Positions 1-8,600 of a DNA stretch of 64,000 nt are shown here, one piece after another. This DNA comes from Streptosporangium sp. NBC_01495 (lineage in GTDB: Bacteria; Actinomycetota; Actinomycetes; Streptosporangiales; Streptosporangiaceae). Position numbers and translations under genes: made by a program. The notes under the pieces are model-generated. The model was not told the origin of the DNA. It did no database searches and worked only from the letters and a program-made list of their open reading frames with translations. How positions within the stretch are numbered: position 1 is the stretch's first letter; each line of letters begins with the position of its first letter. Location of the stretch: contig NZ_CP109430.1 in the NCBI RefSeq assembly GCF_036250735.1, positions 6,014,001 to 6,078,000 of the forward strand, read 5' to 3'.

Positions 1-597
1 CGCGATCCGCAGGCCGTTGCCCTTCAGCCCGAGGGCCTGGTCGGGGACGGCGCCGACGATGGCGATCGCGAACAGCAGCAGGGGGAAGGCGAGGAAGACG
101 TCCATCGCCCGGCTGATGAGGGTGTCGACCCAGCCGCCGAAGAAGCCGGCGAGCACGCCCAGCAGCGAGCCGAGCACCACCGAGAGCAGCGTGGACAGGA
201 AGGCGACCAGCAGCGAGATCTGGGCGCCGGAGATGATCCGGGCGAAGATGTCGCGGCCGTTGACCGGCTCCAGGCCGAGCGGGTGCTCGAAGCTCATCCC
301 GCCCCAGGCGCCCAGCGGCGCACTCGTCATGGGATCGATGAGGTCGTTGTTGGGAATGTTCGGGGAATCGCCGAACAGGGCGATGATCCCGCCGAACGGA
401 CGCTCCGCGAAGATCGCGATCAGCGTCAGGAAGACCACGACGAAAGCGCCGATAATTGCTGCTTTATCGCGCTTCAGGCGCAACCAAGCTATCTGGCCGA
501 GAGAACGGCCTTCGATGGCTTTTCCGCCCACCCCTTCGAGAACAGCCTCCGGCTGGGCCTCCATGGCCGTGCCAGGGACGTCGAGCGGTGCGGTCAT
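1..597 (-). CDS. ABC transporter permease, DppC/OppC type (3' part outside window)
   Basis: This is an inner-membrane permease subunit of a peptide/nickel-type ABC importer, cut by the window edge so that only the first ~199 residues are visible. The ATG is at 597-595. The protein has a ~40-residue cytosolic N-terminus ending in WLRLKRDKAA, then a first membrane segment (IIGAFVVVFLTLIAIFAE), a long external loop with the family's 'HPLGLEPVNGRDIFARIISG' signature, and membrane segments around SLLVAFLSTLLSVVLGSLLGV and FLAFPLLLFAIAIVGAVP. The HPLGxDxxGRDxxSR-like loop and the N-terminal OppC-N helix are typical of DppC/OppC. The substrate cannot be told. Its DppB and ATPase partners should lie beyond position 1. 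Confidence 0.85.
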   Translation of the reverse strand, partial: MTAPLDVPGTAMEAQPEAVLEGVGGKAIEGRSLGQIAWLRLKRDKAAIIGAFVVVFLTLIAIFAERPFGGIIALFGDSPNIPNNDLIDPMTSAPLGAWGGMSFEHPLGLEPVNGRDIFARIISGAQISLLVAFLSTLLSVVLGSLLGVLAGFFGGWVDTLISRAMDVFLAFPLLLFAIAIVGAVPDQALGLKGNGLRIA

Positions 598-862
598 ACA
601 GTGGCCCCCTGGATCCCAGACGACGTTGTCCGTCAACGCGTCCCCCGGGTCGGGGTAGCGCGCCGTAAGTCTACGGGCCAGTATTCGTGGTCCCGTGCGC
701 AGAATCTATGGGCTGAACTGCGCTGACCAGTCCTCTGAGGCGCTATGTGGCTTAACTGTGATTCACGCGAAATTCATTCGTTTTGATCTTGAAGGTAATG
801 TCCGGAAGCCGTTCCGCTTCTGTCTCGGATTCGTGACATTGAAACGAGGCGGTGACGTAGCG

Positions 863-1408
863 TCATCCGATCCCGCGACGCTTGAGGATGTCCTCGATAT
901 CGGAGAAGTCGTCATCGGCCGCCGGCTTCGCCGCGGGCCGGGAGGCGGCGGGCTGGGAAACGGGCGCGGGAGCGGCCTTGCGCTTGGGCAGCGGCTGCGT
1001 GACGGCCGTCGCGCCCGGCACTCCCGGCGTCACGGCCCCGCTCCGCGCCGGGGCGCTCGCGACGGGTGCCGGGGAGGCCCCGGACGCCGAGGCGGCGGCC
1101 CTGAGGCGGCGTCCGCGCAGGAAGCCGGAGACCAGGAAGAGCAGCACGGCGAGCCCGGTCACCGCCACCCCGGACCACACCACGGGGTTGAACGCCAGGC
1201 CGGTGAGGAACCCGCCGATCGCCGTGCCGATCTGCCACACGGTCGGCAGCGCGCCGGTCAGGAAGGCGGCGACGGGCAGCAGCGACCAGGCCGCGGCACG
1301 CAACCCCGCCGCGGCGCCCCGGCGCCGCATCAGCAGGAAACTCAGCACCAGCCCCACGCCGGTGACCCCGGCACAGAGCGGCAACCACGCGATCTGGTCG
1401 TACGGCAT
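863..1408 (-). CDS. small membrane protein of unknown function with low-complexity tail
   Basis: This 181-residue protein is of a kind common in actinobacteria but has no assigned role that I can defend. I chose the ATG at 1408 (MPYDQIAWLPLC) because a purine-rich GAGGGG lies about 8 nt upstream; the open frame runs to 1495 but the extension looks non-coding. There are three to four membrane segments (residues ~8-26, 38-56, 62-80, 84-103). An Ala/Pro/Ser-rich cytosolic linker follows, ending in an acidic-basic motif, DDDFSDIEDILKRRGIG. That conserved-looking C-terminal tail suggests a docking peptide. It stands alone, about 120 bp downstream of the HAD gene on the same strand. Confidence 0.7.
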   Translation of the reverse strand: MPYDQIAWLPLCAGVTGVGLVLSFLLMRRRGAAAGLRAAAWSLLPVAAFLTGALPTVWQIGTAIGGFLTGLAFNPVVWSGVAVTGLAVLLFLVSGFLRGRRLRAAASASGASPAPVASAPARSGAVTPGVPGATAVTQPLPKRKAAPAPVSQPAASRPAAKPAADDDFSDIEDILKRRGIG

Positions 1409-1529
1409 AGCGGACCGCCCCTCGTATCGGCTTACCCGTATATCCATCCTGGCACGTCGAATCGGGACGGGCCCTCCTTCCTGAGGAGGGATCACCCCCT
1501 AAGGGATACGGCCCGGTCCGCGCGAAAGA

Positions 1530-2216
1530 TCAGGGACGATCCCCGACATCGGACGGCTCACCGGAGGACAGCTCACCGGAGGACAGCGAGCGCAGGATCG
1601 CCACGTCGACCTCCAGCAGCGAGCCGACGACGAGGCGGCCGGGCGCGGCGGGAATCGGCAGCACGCTCGGCACCGCCACCACCCGGCAGCCCGCGGCGGT
1701 GGCCGACGTCACCCCGTTCGGGGAGTCCTCCAGCGCGACGCAGCGGGCCGGGTCGACGCCCAGCAGCCGGGCGCCCGTCAGGTAGGGCTCGGGGTCGGGC
1801 TTGGTCCTCGCGACGTCGTCACCGGTGACCACGCGGTCGAAGTTGTACGCGCCGATGCTCTTCAGGCACGCCTCGGCGATCGGCCGGACCGACGAGGTGA
1901 CCAGGGCGGTGGCCAGGCCCGCCCCGCGCACCTCGGCCAGCAGCTCGGCGGCGCCGGGCATCATCTCCACCCCGCCGGCGAGCCTGGCGATCATGCCCTC
2001 CAGCATCCAGGCCTCCACCTCGGCGGGGGTGGCGCCCCCGCCGGAGATCCGGAGCATGTAGGCCACGGTGGCAGGCATGGAACCGCCCACCAGGTTCTCC
2101 TGGTGGGCCTCCCCCCATTCGCCGCCGAGCCGTTCCATCACCTCGGTCTCGACCTGAAACCAGATCTTCTCGCTGTCGACGAGAAGCCCGTCCATGTCGA
2201 AGAGAACAGCTTCCAT
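1530..2216 (-). CDS. HAD-superfamily hydrolase (phosphatase/phosphomutase-like, subfamily IA)
   Basis: This is a cytosolic Mg-dependent phosphohydrolase of 228 residues. Motif I is FDMDGLLVDSE at residues 6-16 (nucleophile and acid Asp). A helical cap follows, then motif II near TALVTSS, the motif III lysine in RTKPDPEPY and motif IV in VALEDSPNGV. This arrangement matches the beta-phosphoglucomutase/phosphoglycolate-phosphatase branch, but the substrate cannot be read from sequence. The gene starts 33 nt after the metH stop on the same strand, so it is probably the second gene of a metH operon. The C-terminus carries a small in-frame duplication (SSGE twice), a likely recent slippage event. 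Confidence 0.85.
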   Translation of the reverse strand: MEAVLFDMDGLLVDSEKIWFQVETEVMERLGGEWGEAHQENLVGGSMPATVAYMLRISGGGATPAEVEAWMLEGMIARLAGGVEMMPGAAELLAEVRGAGLATALVTSSVRPIAEACLKSIGAYNFDRVVTGDDVARTKPDPEPYLTGARLLGVDPARCVALEDSPNGVTSATAAGCRVVAVPSVLPIPAAPGRLVVGSLLEVDVAILRSLSSGELSSGEPSDVGDRP

Positions 2217-2249
2217 CCCCGGTGAACCCCCTGGCCGATCACACGCCGG

Positions 2250-5200
2250 TCATACGTTGAAGTAGTTGGCCTCGGGGTGATGGACGATCAGCGCCGACGT
2301 CGACTGCTCGGGATGGAGCTGGAACTCCTCCGACAGCTCGACGCCGATCCTCGCCGGATCGAGCAGCCCCATCAACTGGACCTGGTCCTCCAGATTGGGG
2401 CAGGCCGGGTAGCCGAAGGAGTATCGGCAGCCGGCGACGTTGACCTTGAGCATGTCCTCCAGCGACTCATCCCCGCCGATGCCCAGCTCGGAGCGTACAC
2501 GCGCGTGCCAGTACTCGGCCAGGGCCTCGGTCAGCTGCACCGACAGGCCGTGCAGCTCCAGGTAGTCGCGGTAGGCGTCCTTGGCGAACAGCTCGGCCGC
2601 CGCCTCGGAGACCCTGTTGCCCATCGTCGCGACCTGGAAGGCGACGACGTCGACCTCGCCGGAGTCCTTGGAGCGGAAGAAGTCGGACAGGCACAGGTGC
2701 CGGTCGCGGCGCTGGCGCGGGAAGGTGAAGCGGGTGCGCTCATTGCCCCCCTCGTCCAGGATGATCAGCGAGTCGCCGTCGCTGACGCACGGGAAGTAGC
2801 CGTAGACGACCGCCGCCTCCAGCAGCCCGTCGGTCTGCATCCGCTCCAGCCACATCCGCAGGCGCGGACGGCCCTCGGTCTCGACCAGTTCCTCGTACGA
2901 GGGCCCGTCGCCGCCGCGCGCGGCCTTGAGGCCCCACTGACCCATGAACGTCGCCCGCTCGTCCAGGAAGGCGGCGTACTCGGCGAGCGGCACTCCCTTG
3001 ATGACGCGCTCGCCGAGGAAGGGCGCCGTCGGCACCGGGTTGTCGGCGGCCACGTCGGAGCGGGCGGGCAGCTCCTCCACCGGGGTCCTGACCAGGGTGG
3101 CGCCGCTCTTGACCCGGCGCTCGCGCAGCGGCGGCAGGCTCGCGCCCTTCTCCCCGCGCTTGACCGCCATGAAGGCGTCCATCAGGCGCAGTCCCTCGAA
3201 GGCGTCGCGGGCGTAGCGGACCTGGCCCTGGAAGAGCTCCGCGAGGTCCTGCTCGACGTAGGCGCGGGTGAGCGCGGCCCCGCCGAGCAGCACGGGGAAC
3301 TTCTCGGAGATGCCCCGGGAGTTCATCTCCTCCAGGTTCTCCTTCATGACGACCGTGGACTTCACCAGCAGCCCGGACATGCCGATGACGTCGGCCCTCT
3401 TCTCCTCGGCGGCCTCCAGGATGACCGACACCGGCTGCTTGATGCCGAGGTTGACGACCTCGTAGCCGTTGTTGGAGAGGATGATGTCGACCAGGTTCTT
3501 GCCGATGTCGTGCACGTCGCCCTTGACGGTGGCGAGCACGATGCGGCCCTTGATCTCGCCCTCGACCCGCTCCATGTGCGGCTCCAGGTAGGCGACCGAG
3601 GTCTTCATCACCTCGGCCGACTGGAGCACGAACGGCAGCTGCATCTGGCCGGAGCCGAACAGCTCGCCGACGGTCTTCATCCCGTCGAGCAGCACGTCGT
3701 TGACGATCTCCAGGGCGGGACGCTGGGCGAGGCCCTCGTCGAGGTCGGCCTCCAGGCCCTTGCGCTCGCCGTCGACGATGCGGCGCTTGAGCCGCTCCCA
3801 CAGCGGCAGCGCGGCGAGCTCCTCGGCCTTGCTCTCCCTGAGCGCGGCGGCGTCGACGCCGTCGAACAGCTCCATGAACCGCTGCAGCGGGTCGTAGCCC
3901 TCCCTGCGCCGGTCGTAGACCATGTCCAGGGCGACCCGGCGCTGCTCCTCGGGGATGCGGGCCATCGGCAGGATCTTGGAGGCGTGCACGATCGCCGCGT
4001 CCAGGCCCGCGTTGACGCACTCGTTGAGGAAGACCGAGTTGAGCACGATGCGGGCGGCCGGGTTGAGGCCGAACGACACGTTGGACAGGCCCAGGACCGT
4101 CTGCACGCCGGGGTGGAGCCGCTTGATCTCCTTGATCGCCTCGATCGTCTCCAACGCGTCGCGCCGGGTCTCCTCCTGGCCGGTGGCGATGGGGAAGGTG
4201 AGCATGTCGACGAGGATGTCCTCGACGTTCATGCCCCAGTTGCTCGTCAGGTCCTCGATGAGGCGGACCGCGATCTGGACCTTCAGGTCGGCGGTGCGGG
4301 CCTGGCCCTGCTCGTCGATGGTGAGGGCCACCACGGCGGCGCCGTACTCGCGGACCAGGGTCATGTTGCGGTGGAAGCGCGTCTCCGGGCCGTCGCCCTC
4401 CTCGTAGTTGACCGAGTTGACGACCGCGCGCCCGCCGAGCATCTGCAGCCCGGCCTCCAGGACGGCGGGCTCGGTGGAGTCGAGGACGACCGGCAGCGTG
4501 GAGGCGGTGGCGAAGCGGAACGCCAGCTCCCTCATGTCGGCCACGCCGTCGCGGCCCACGTAGTCGACGCAGAGGTCGAGCATGTGCGCGCCGTCGCGGG
4601 CCTGCCCCCGCGCGATCTCCACGCACTCCTCCCAGTCCTGGGCGAGCATCGCCTCGCGGAACACCTTGGAGCCGACGGCGTTGGTGCGCTCGCCGATGGC
4701 CATGTACGAGATGTCCTGGCGGAAGGGGACGCTCTGGTAGAGAGAGGAGGCGCCGGCCTCGGGGCGGGGACGGCGCGGGGCCGTCTCCTGCCCGCGGACC
4801 CGCTCGACGACCTGGCGCAGGTGCTCGGGGGTGGTGCCGCAGCAGCCGCCGACCAGGGAGAGCCCGTAGTCGCGGGTGAAGTTCTCGTGCGCCGAGGCCA
4901 GCTCCTCGGGGCTCAGCGGGTAGTAGGCGCCGTCGGAGGTCAGCACGGGCAGCCCGGCGTTGGGCATGCACGACAGGCGGACGCGGGCGTGGCGGGCCAG
5001 GTAGCGCAGGTGCTCGCTCATCTCGGCGGGGCCGGTCGCGCAGTTGAGGCCGATCACGTCGACGCCGAGCGGCTCGATCGCGGTCAGGGCGGCGCCGATC
5101 TCCGAGCCCAGCAGCATCGCGCCGTTGGTCTCGATCGTCACCTGGGCGATGACCGGCACGTCGCGGCCCGCGTCGGCGATCGCCCGGCGGGCGCCGATCA

Positions 5201-5714
5201 CCGCCGCCTTGACCTGGAGCAGGTCCTGGGAGGTCTCGATGATCAGCGCGTCGGCGCCACCGCTGACCAGGCCGGCGGCGTTGTCGTAGTAGGCGTCGCG
5301 CAGCACGGCGTACGGCTTGTGCCCGAGGGTGGGGAGCTTGGTGCCGGGGCCGATGGAGCCCAGCACGAAGCGCGGGCGGTCGGGGGTGGAGTAGGCGTCG
5401 GCGGCCTCGCGGGCGACGCGGGCGCCGGCCTCGGAATACTCGAAGACGCGCTCGGAGATGTCGTATTCGCCGAGAGCTGAAAGGTTGGCCCCGAAGGTGT
5501 TGGTCTCGACGCAGTCGACCCCCACCTCGAAGTAGGCCTCGTGCACGGCGCGGACGATGTCGGGACGGGTGACGTTGAGCACTTCATTGCAGCCCTCATG
5601 GTCCTGGAAGTCATCCATGGTGACGTCGTGGGCCTGAAGCATCGTCCCCATGGCCCCGTCGGCGACCATCACGCGCTCGGCCAGGACTTCACGGAAAGAC
5701 GGAGTGCTTGTCAT
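2250..5714 (-). CDS. metH: cobalamin-dependent methionine synthase
   Basis: MetH transfers methyl from 5-methyl-THF to homocysteine through methylcobalamin. The 1154-residue protein has all four modules in order. The homocysteine domain has its zinc cysteines in GLNCATGP and VGGCCGTTP. The pterin-binding domain begins near SYMAIGERTNAVGSKVF. The cobalamin cap and Rossmann modules carry the DVHDIGKN axial-His motif. The C-terminal AdoMet-dependent reactivation domain carries RYSFGYPACP. I chose the ATG at 5714 (MTSTPSFREVLAERV), where family homology starts; the frame stays open to 5924 but that extension is not conserved-looking. A HAD hydrolase follows 33 nt downstream. A cobalamin riboswitch was looked for upstream and not found. 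Confidence 0.97.
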   Translation of the reverse strand: MTSTPSFREVLAERVMVADGAMGTMLQAHDVTMDDFQDHEGCNEVLNVTRPDIVRAVHEAYFEVGVDCVETNTFGANLSALGEYDISERVFEYSEAGARVAREAADAYSTPDRPRFVLGSIGPGTKLPTLGHKPYAVLRDAYYDNAAGLVSGGADALIIETSQDLLQVKAAVIGARRAIADAGRDVPVIAQVTIETNGAMLLGSEIGAALTAIEPLGVDVIGLNCATGPAEMSEHLRYLARHARVRLSCMPNAGLPVLTSDGAYYPLSPEELASAHENFTRDYGLSLVGGCCGTTPEHLRQVVERVRGQETAPRRPRPEAGASSLYQSVPFRQDISYMAIGERTNAVGSKVFREAMLAQDWEECVEIARGQARDGAHMLDLCVDYVGRDGVADMRELAFRFATASTLPVVLDSTEPAVLEAGLQMLGGRAVVNSVNYEEGDGPETRFHRNMTLVREYGAAVVALTIDEQGQARTADLKVQIAVRLIEDLTSNWGMNVEDILVDMLTFPIATGQEETRRDALETIEAIKEIKRLHPGVQTVLGLSNVSFGLNPAARIVLNSVFLNECVNAGLDAAIVHASKILPMARIPEEQRRVALDMVYDRRREGYDPLQRFMELFDGVDAAALRESKAEELAALPLWERLKRRIVDGERKGLEADLDEGLAQRPALEIVNDVLLDGMKTVGELFGSGQMQLPFVLQSAEVMKTSVAYLEPHMERVEGEIKGRIVLATVKGDVHDIGKNLVDIILSNNGYEVVNLGIKQPVSVILEAAEEKRADVIGMSGLLVKSTVVMKENLEEMNSRGISEKFPVLLGGAALTRAYVEQDLAELFQGQVRYARDAFEGLRLMDAFMAVKRGEKGASLPPLRERRVKSGATLVRTPVEELPARSDVAADNPVPTAPFLGERVIKGVPLAEYAAFLDERATFMGQWGLKAARGGDGPSYEELVETEGRPRLRMWLERMQTDGLLEAAVVYGYFPCVSDGDSLIILDEGGNERTRFTFPRQRRDRHLCLSDFFRSKDSGEVDVVAFQVATMGNRVSEAAAELFAKDAYRDYLELHGLSVQLTEALAEYWHARVRSELGIGGDESLEDMLKVNVAGCRYSFGYPACPNLEDQVQLMGLLDPARIGVELSEEFQLHPEQSTSALIVHHPEANYFNV

Positions 5715-6066
5715 GGGAACAAGAGTACTGGGATCCGTCCGGGCACTAATTGTTCTTGGTGGCAATTGAACCCTTTGTCCAATTGATTCCACCGATTCTC
5801 TGAAGTACCAATGGTTGCTGATCACACCAGCCCTATCGGCCTTTGTCCGCGCCGGCGGTTCCCCGGCCGCGGGGGCGGCCTCCCCGCGGTCGGCGGCCGG
5901 AGCCCGGCGGCCCGCGCGGGTCACGGTGCCCGGCGCCGTCCGGCGGGTGACGGCCGCGCGGGCCGCGACGTCCTGATCGTCCGTACCGCGCCGGGAAGGT
6001 GACGTGAAGGCCCCCTCACCGCATAGGCTTAGCCGGATAGGACGTGAGGTGAGAAGGAGGGGGCGC
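5715..6066. other. divergent intergenic region metH / PAC2
   Basis: These 352 bp hold the promoters of two divergent genes. The part nearest metH (5730-5810) is clearly less GC-rich than its surroundings and contains ATTGTTC and CAATTGA-like words, as expected for a regulatory region. I saw no B12-box (GCCACTG) or SAM-riboswitch core. The strong AAGGAGG at 6054-6060 belongs to the PAC2 gene. Confidence 0.5.
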
Positions 6067-6921
6067 GTGATCGAGATCGAAGGTCTGCCCGAGCTCGTCG
6101 ACCCGGTGATGATCGCCGCGTTCGAGGGGTGGAACGACGCGGGTGAGGCCTCGAGCGGAGTGATCGCGCACCTGGAGGACGAGTGGAAGGCGACCCCGCT
6201 GGTCTCCCTGGACCCGGAGGAATACTACGACTTCCAGGTGACCCGCCCGATCGTCGAGATGGGCGAGGGGCTGACGCGCTCCATCACCTGGCCGACCACC
6301 AAGCTGTCGGTGGCCAGGCCTCCGGGCGTCGACCGCGACGTGGTCCTGCTGCGCGGCATCGAGCCCAACATGCGCTGGCGCGCGTTCTGCGAGGAGATCG
6401 TGCTGGTCTGCCGTGAGCTGGGGGTCGAGCTCGCGGTCCTGCTCGGCGCGCTGCTCAACGACTCGCCGCACACCCGCCCGGTGCCGATCGTGGGGTCGGC
6501 GACCGACGAGGGCCTGGCCAGGGCGATCAACCTGGAGCTGAGCCGCTACGAGGGGCCGACGGGCATCGTCGGCGTCCTCCAGCACTCCCTGGGCGCCGCC
6601 GGGCTGCACGCCGTGTCGCTGTGGGCCTCGGTGCCGCACTACGTGGCCCAGCCGCCCAACCCGAAGGCCACCATGGCGCTGCTCAGCCGGATGGAGGACC
6701 TGCTCGACATCCCGATGCCGCTGGGCGAGCTGGCCGAGGAGTCCCGGGCCTGGGAGCACGGCGTCGACGAGCTGGCCTCCCAGGACAGCGAGGTCGCCGA
6801 GTACGTCAAGGAGCTTGAGGAGCGCAAGGACGCCGCCGAGCTGCCCGAGGCGAGCGGCGACGCCATCGCCGCCGAGTTCGAGCGCTATCTTCGCCGCCGC
6901 GACCGTGACTCCGACGGCTGA
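6067..6921 (+). CDS. PAC2 family protein (proteasome-assembly-chaperone-like)
   Basis: This 284-residue cytosolic protein is of the PAC2/ATP-grasp-associated family, conserved in actinobacteria. Its biochemical role is not established; the family name comes from a eukaryotic proteasome chaperone. Diagnostic stretches are MIAAFEGWNDAGEASSG near the N-terminus, RGIEPNMRWRAF, and GALLNDSPHTRPVPI in the core. I chose the GTG at 6067 because an excellent Shine-Dalgarno, AAGGAGG, lies 6 nt upstream and the family homology begins at VIEIEGLPELVD; the in-frame ATG at 6004 has neither. The gene is divergent from metH. Confidence 0.9.
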   Translation: MIEIEGLPELVDPVMIAAFEGWNDAGEASSGVIAHLEDEWKATPLVSLDPEEYYDFQVTRPIVEMGEGLTRSITWPTTKLSVARPPGVDRDVVLLRGIEPNMRWRAFCEEIVLVCRELGVELAVLLGALLNDSPHTRPVPIVGSATDEGLARAINLELSRYEGPTGIVGVLQHSLGAAGLHAVSLWASVPHYVAQPPNPKATMALLSRMEDLLDIPMPLGELAEESRAWEHGVDELASQDSEVAEYVKELEERKDAAELPEASGDAIAAEFERYLRRRDRDSDG

Positions 6922-7176
6922 ACTCACGGCGTACGGTTACCACCGGCCGCTGTTTTTCGCCTAGGTTGAACCCAGGTTGCGCCCGGGGTCGAGCCCGGGT
7001 CGACAGGCACTGATCGGGCACGCCCGCACTTGCCGGGGTCGCGCCGAGCGGAAAACCGGACGTCGGCGACTGCACGGCCAGGAAAGACCAGGAAAGACCC
7101 GGCCTCGCGGACACCGGTGAACGACGCATCACTGCTACGACCATCTGTCCATGTGACTGCGCACGTTAGGGCGACC

Positions 7177-7791
7177 ATGGCGACTCCCCATATCGATCCG
7201 TACCGCAAGACCGCCGACCCGCACCGGAACGCGCAGGAGGCACGGCTCCGCGTCCTCGAGCTGGCCGCGTTCATGAAACGCGAGGAGGCCGACGACGCCT
7301 CACGGCCGCGCTCTCGGGGCACCGCTACCGGGCACGCCGTCGACATGTTCCTGGCCCTGCTGCAGGACCGGCTCCCGGTCTGGCGGCGCATCCTCGACGA
7401 CCTGATGTACCTGGTCGGCAAGGGCCGGGTGAGCGAGAACCTGCTGCCCATCACGCGAGCCGGCATCGACTACTACTGCGAGGTCCAGTCGGCGGCGCTG
7501 CCCGCCTTCACCTCCCCCTCGGTCACCGTCCGCTTCCGCGAGGCGATGCGTGACAGCGACATCGGCCCGATGTCCGAGATCGTCCCGCTCACCGCGTACC
7601 TGGCGGCCGAGCAGCGGGCGGGGCGCCTCTCCCCCGAGGTCGTCCCGGTCGCCAGCGCCCGGCTGCTGCTCGCCGGGTGCTTCCGCCACGCCTACTACGA
7701 GATCCTTCTCGGCTCCGACTCCCTGCCGTCGCGGGACGAGGTCGCCGAGGAAATCGTCCGGGAGCTGAGGCTGGAGCCCCAGCGAGCCTGA
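7177..7791 (+). CDS. TetR-like C-terminal domain protein without a DNA-binding domain
   Basis: This 204-residue all-helical protein starts at the ATG at 7177 (MATPHIDPYRK). The second half (AVDMFLALLQDRL ... VTVRFREAMRDSDIGPMSEI ... LLLAGCFRHAYYEILLG) looks like the ligand-binding/dimerisation half of a TetR-family repressor. The N-terminal ~45 residues hold no helix-turn-helix, and no other frame between 6922 and 7176 supplies one. It may be a free-standing co-regulator or a degraded regulator. Its last ~97 bp overlap the convergent cbiX 3' end. Confidence 0.6.
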   Translation: MATPHIDPYRKTADPHRNAQEARLRVLELAAFMKREEADDASRPRSRGTATGHAVDMFLALLQDRLPVWRRILDDLMYLVGKGRVSENLLPITRAGIDYYCEVQSAALPAFTSPSVTVRFREAMRDSDIGPMSEIVPLTAYLAAEQRAGRLSPEVVPVASARLLLAGCFRHAYYEILLGSDSLPSRDEVAEEIVRELRLEPQRA

Positions 7792-8600
7792 TCTCCTCCC
7801 GGGACCACCGGCGCCAGGCGGACCCCGCCGGGCCCCGGACGCTCGGACCCCGGCGGGGCCGGGCGCGCCCGGTCGGCACCCGCCGCCGCGGACGCCAGGC
7901 GGGCCCGGACGCCCCCCGAGGCCACCGATGCCAGGCGGGCCTGGTCGAACCGGGCCCACACCAGCGCGGCCAGGTCGGCGTCCACCCCCAGGGGAGCGGC
8001 GACCAGGTCGGCGCCGGACGCCTCCAGGCGGTCCTGGAAGAAGCCGGGGGCCAGCAGGTAGGAGGCCAGCGCGATCCGCGGCGCCGGTCCCGAGCGCAGC
8101 CGGTCCAGGGCCTCGGCGATCGACGGGGCGCCCGTCGCGGCGAAGGCCGCGGTGACCGGGCGGGAGAGCCGGACCGCCAGCAGCCGGGCCGCCGCCCGCA
8201 CGTCGGCCAGCGCGGCGGGATCGGACGACCCCGCCGCTCCCAGGATCACCGAGTCGGCCGCCCTCAGCCCCGCGGCGGACAGCCGCCTGGCGAGGACCGA
8301 GGTGAGCAGCGCGTGCGGTCCCAGCGGGGCCGCCACCACGGCGTCCGGCCTGGCCTCGGCCACCACGGAGGGCAGGTCGATGTGGACGTGGTAGCCGCCC
8401 GCCAGCAGCAACGGGACCACCACGACGGGGCCGGGCAGGCCGGGAAGCACGTCGGCCAGCAGAGGTGAGCTGATCTCCAGGAACGCCTGCTCCACGCGCG
8501 TTCCCCGGCGGCCCCCGCGCACCAGGTCCCGCAGCCCGGCCAGGGTCTCCTCCCCCCTCGCGCTGCGCGTCCCGTGCCCGGCCAGGACCAGCGTCGTCAC
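7695..8600 (-). CDS. cbiX: sirohydrochlorin ferrochelatase (CbiX/SirB type)
   Basis: This enzyme inserts Fe2+ into sirohydrochlorin to make siroheme, the cofactor of NirB. The GTG start at 8600 overlaps the stop of the upstream regulator as GTGA, indicating translational coupling. The metal-binding histidines of the type II chelatase fold are visible in LVLAGHGTRSA (residues 4-14) and GGYHVHIDLP. A second half-domain (VILGAAGSSDP) completes the tandem fold. At 301 residues it is longer than the usual 230-260. The last ~55 residues are Ala/Arg/Gly/Ser-rich and run antisense through the neighbouring gene, so that tail may be unselected. It is the last gene of the nirB-nirD-nnaR-cbiX operon. Confidence 0.85.
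   Translation of the reverse strand: MTTLVLAGHGTRSARGEETLAGLRDLVRGGRRGTRVEQAFLEISSPLLADVLPGLPGPVVVVPLLLAGGYHVHIDLPSVVAEARPDAVVAAPLGPHALLTSVLARRLSAAGLRAADSVILGAAGSSDPAALADVRAAARLLAVRLSRPVTAAFAATGAPSIAEALDRLRSGPAPRIALASYLLAPGFFQDRLEASGADLVAAPLGVDADLAALVWARFDQARLASVASGGVRARLASAAAGADRARPAPPGSERPGPGGVRLAPVVPGGDQARWGSSLSSRTISSATSSRDGRESEPRRIS

Noticed and set aside
2277..5480. A 1067-codon plus-strand open frame opposite metH
   Set aside because: It is the antisense shadow of a highly conserved gene; its composition (Leu/Gly/Val/Asp/His-rich, no domain) is typical of antisense frames in GC-rich DNA.
5715..5924. N-terminal extension of MetH and a cobalamin riboswitch in the metH leader
   Set aside because: The extension has no MetH homology, and no B12-box or matching fold was seen in the leader.
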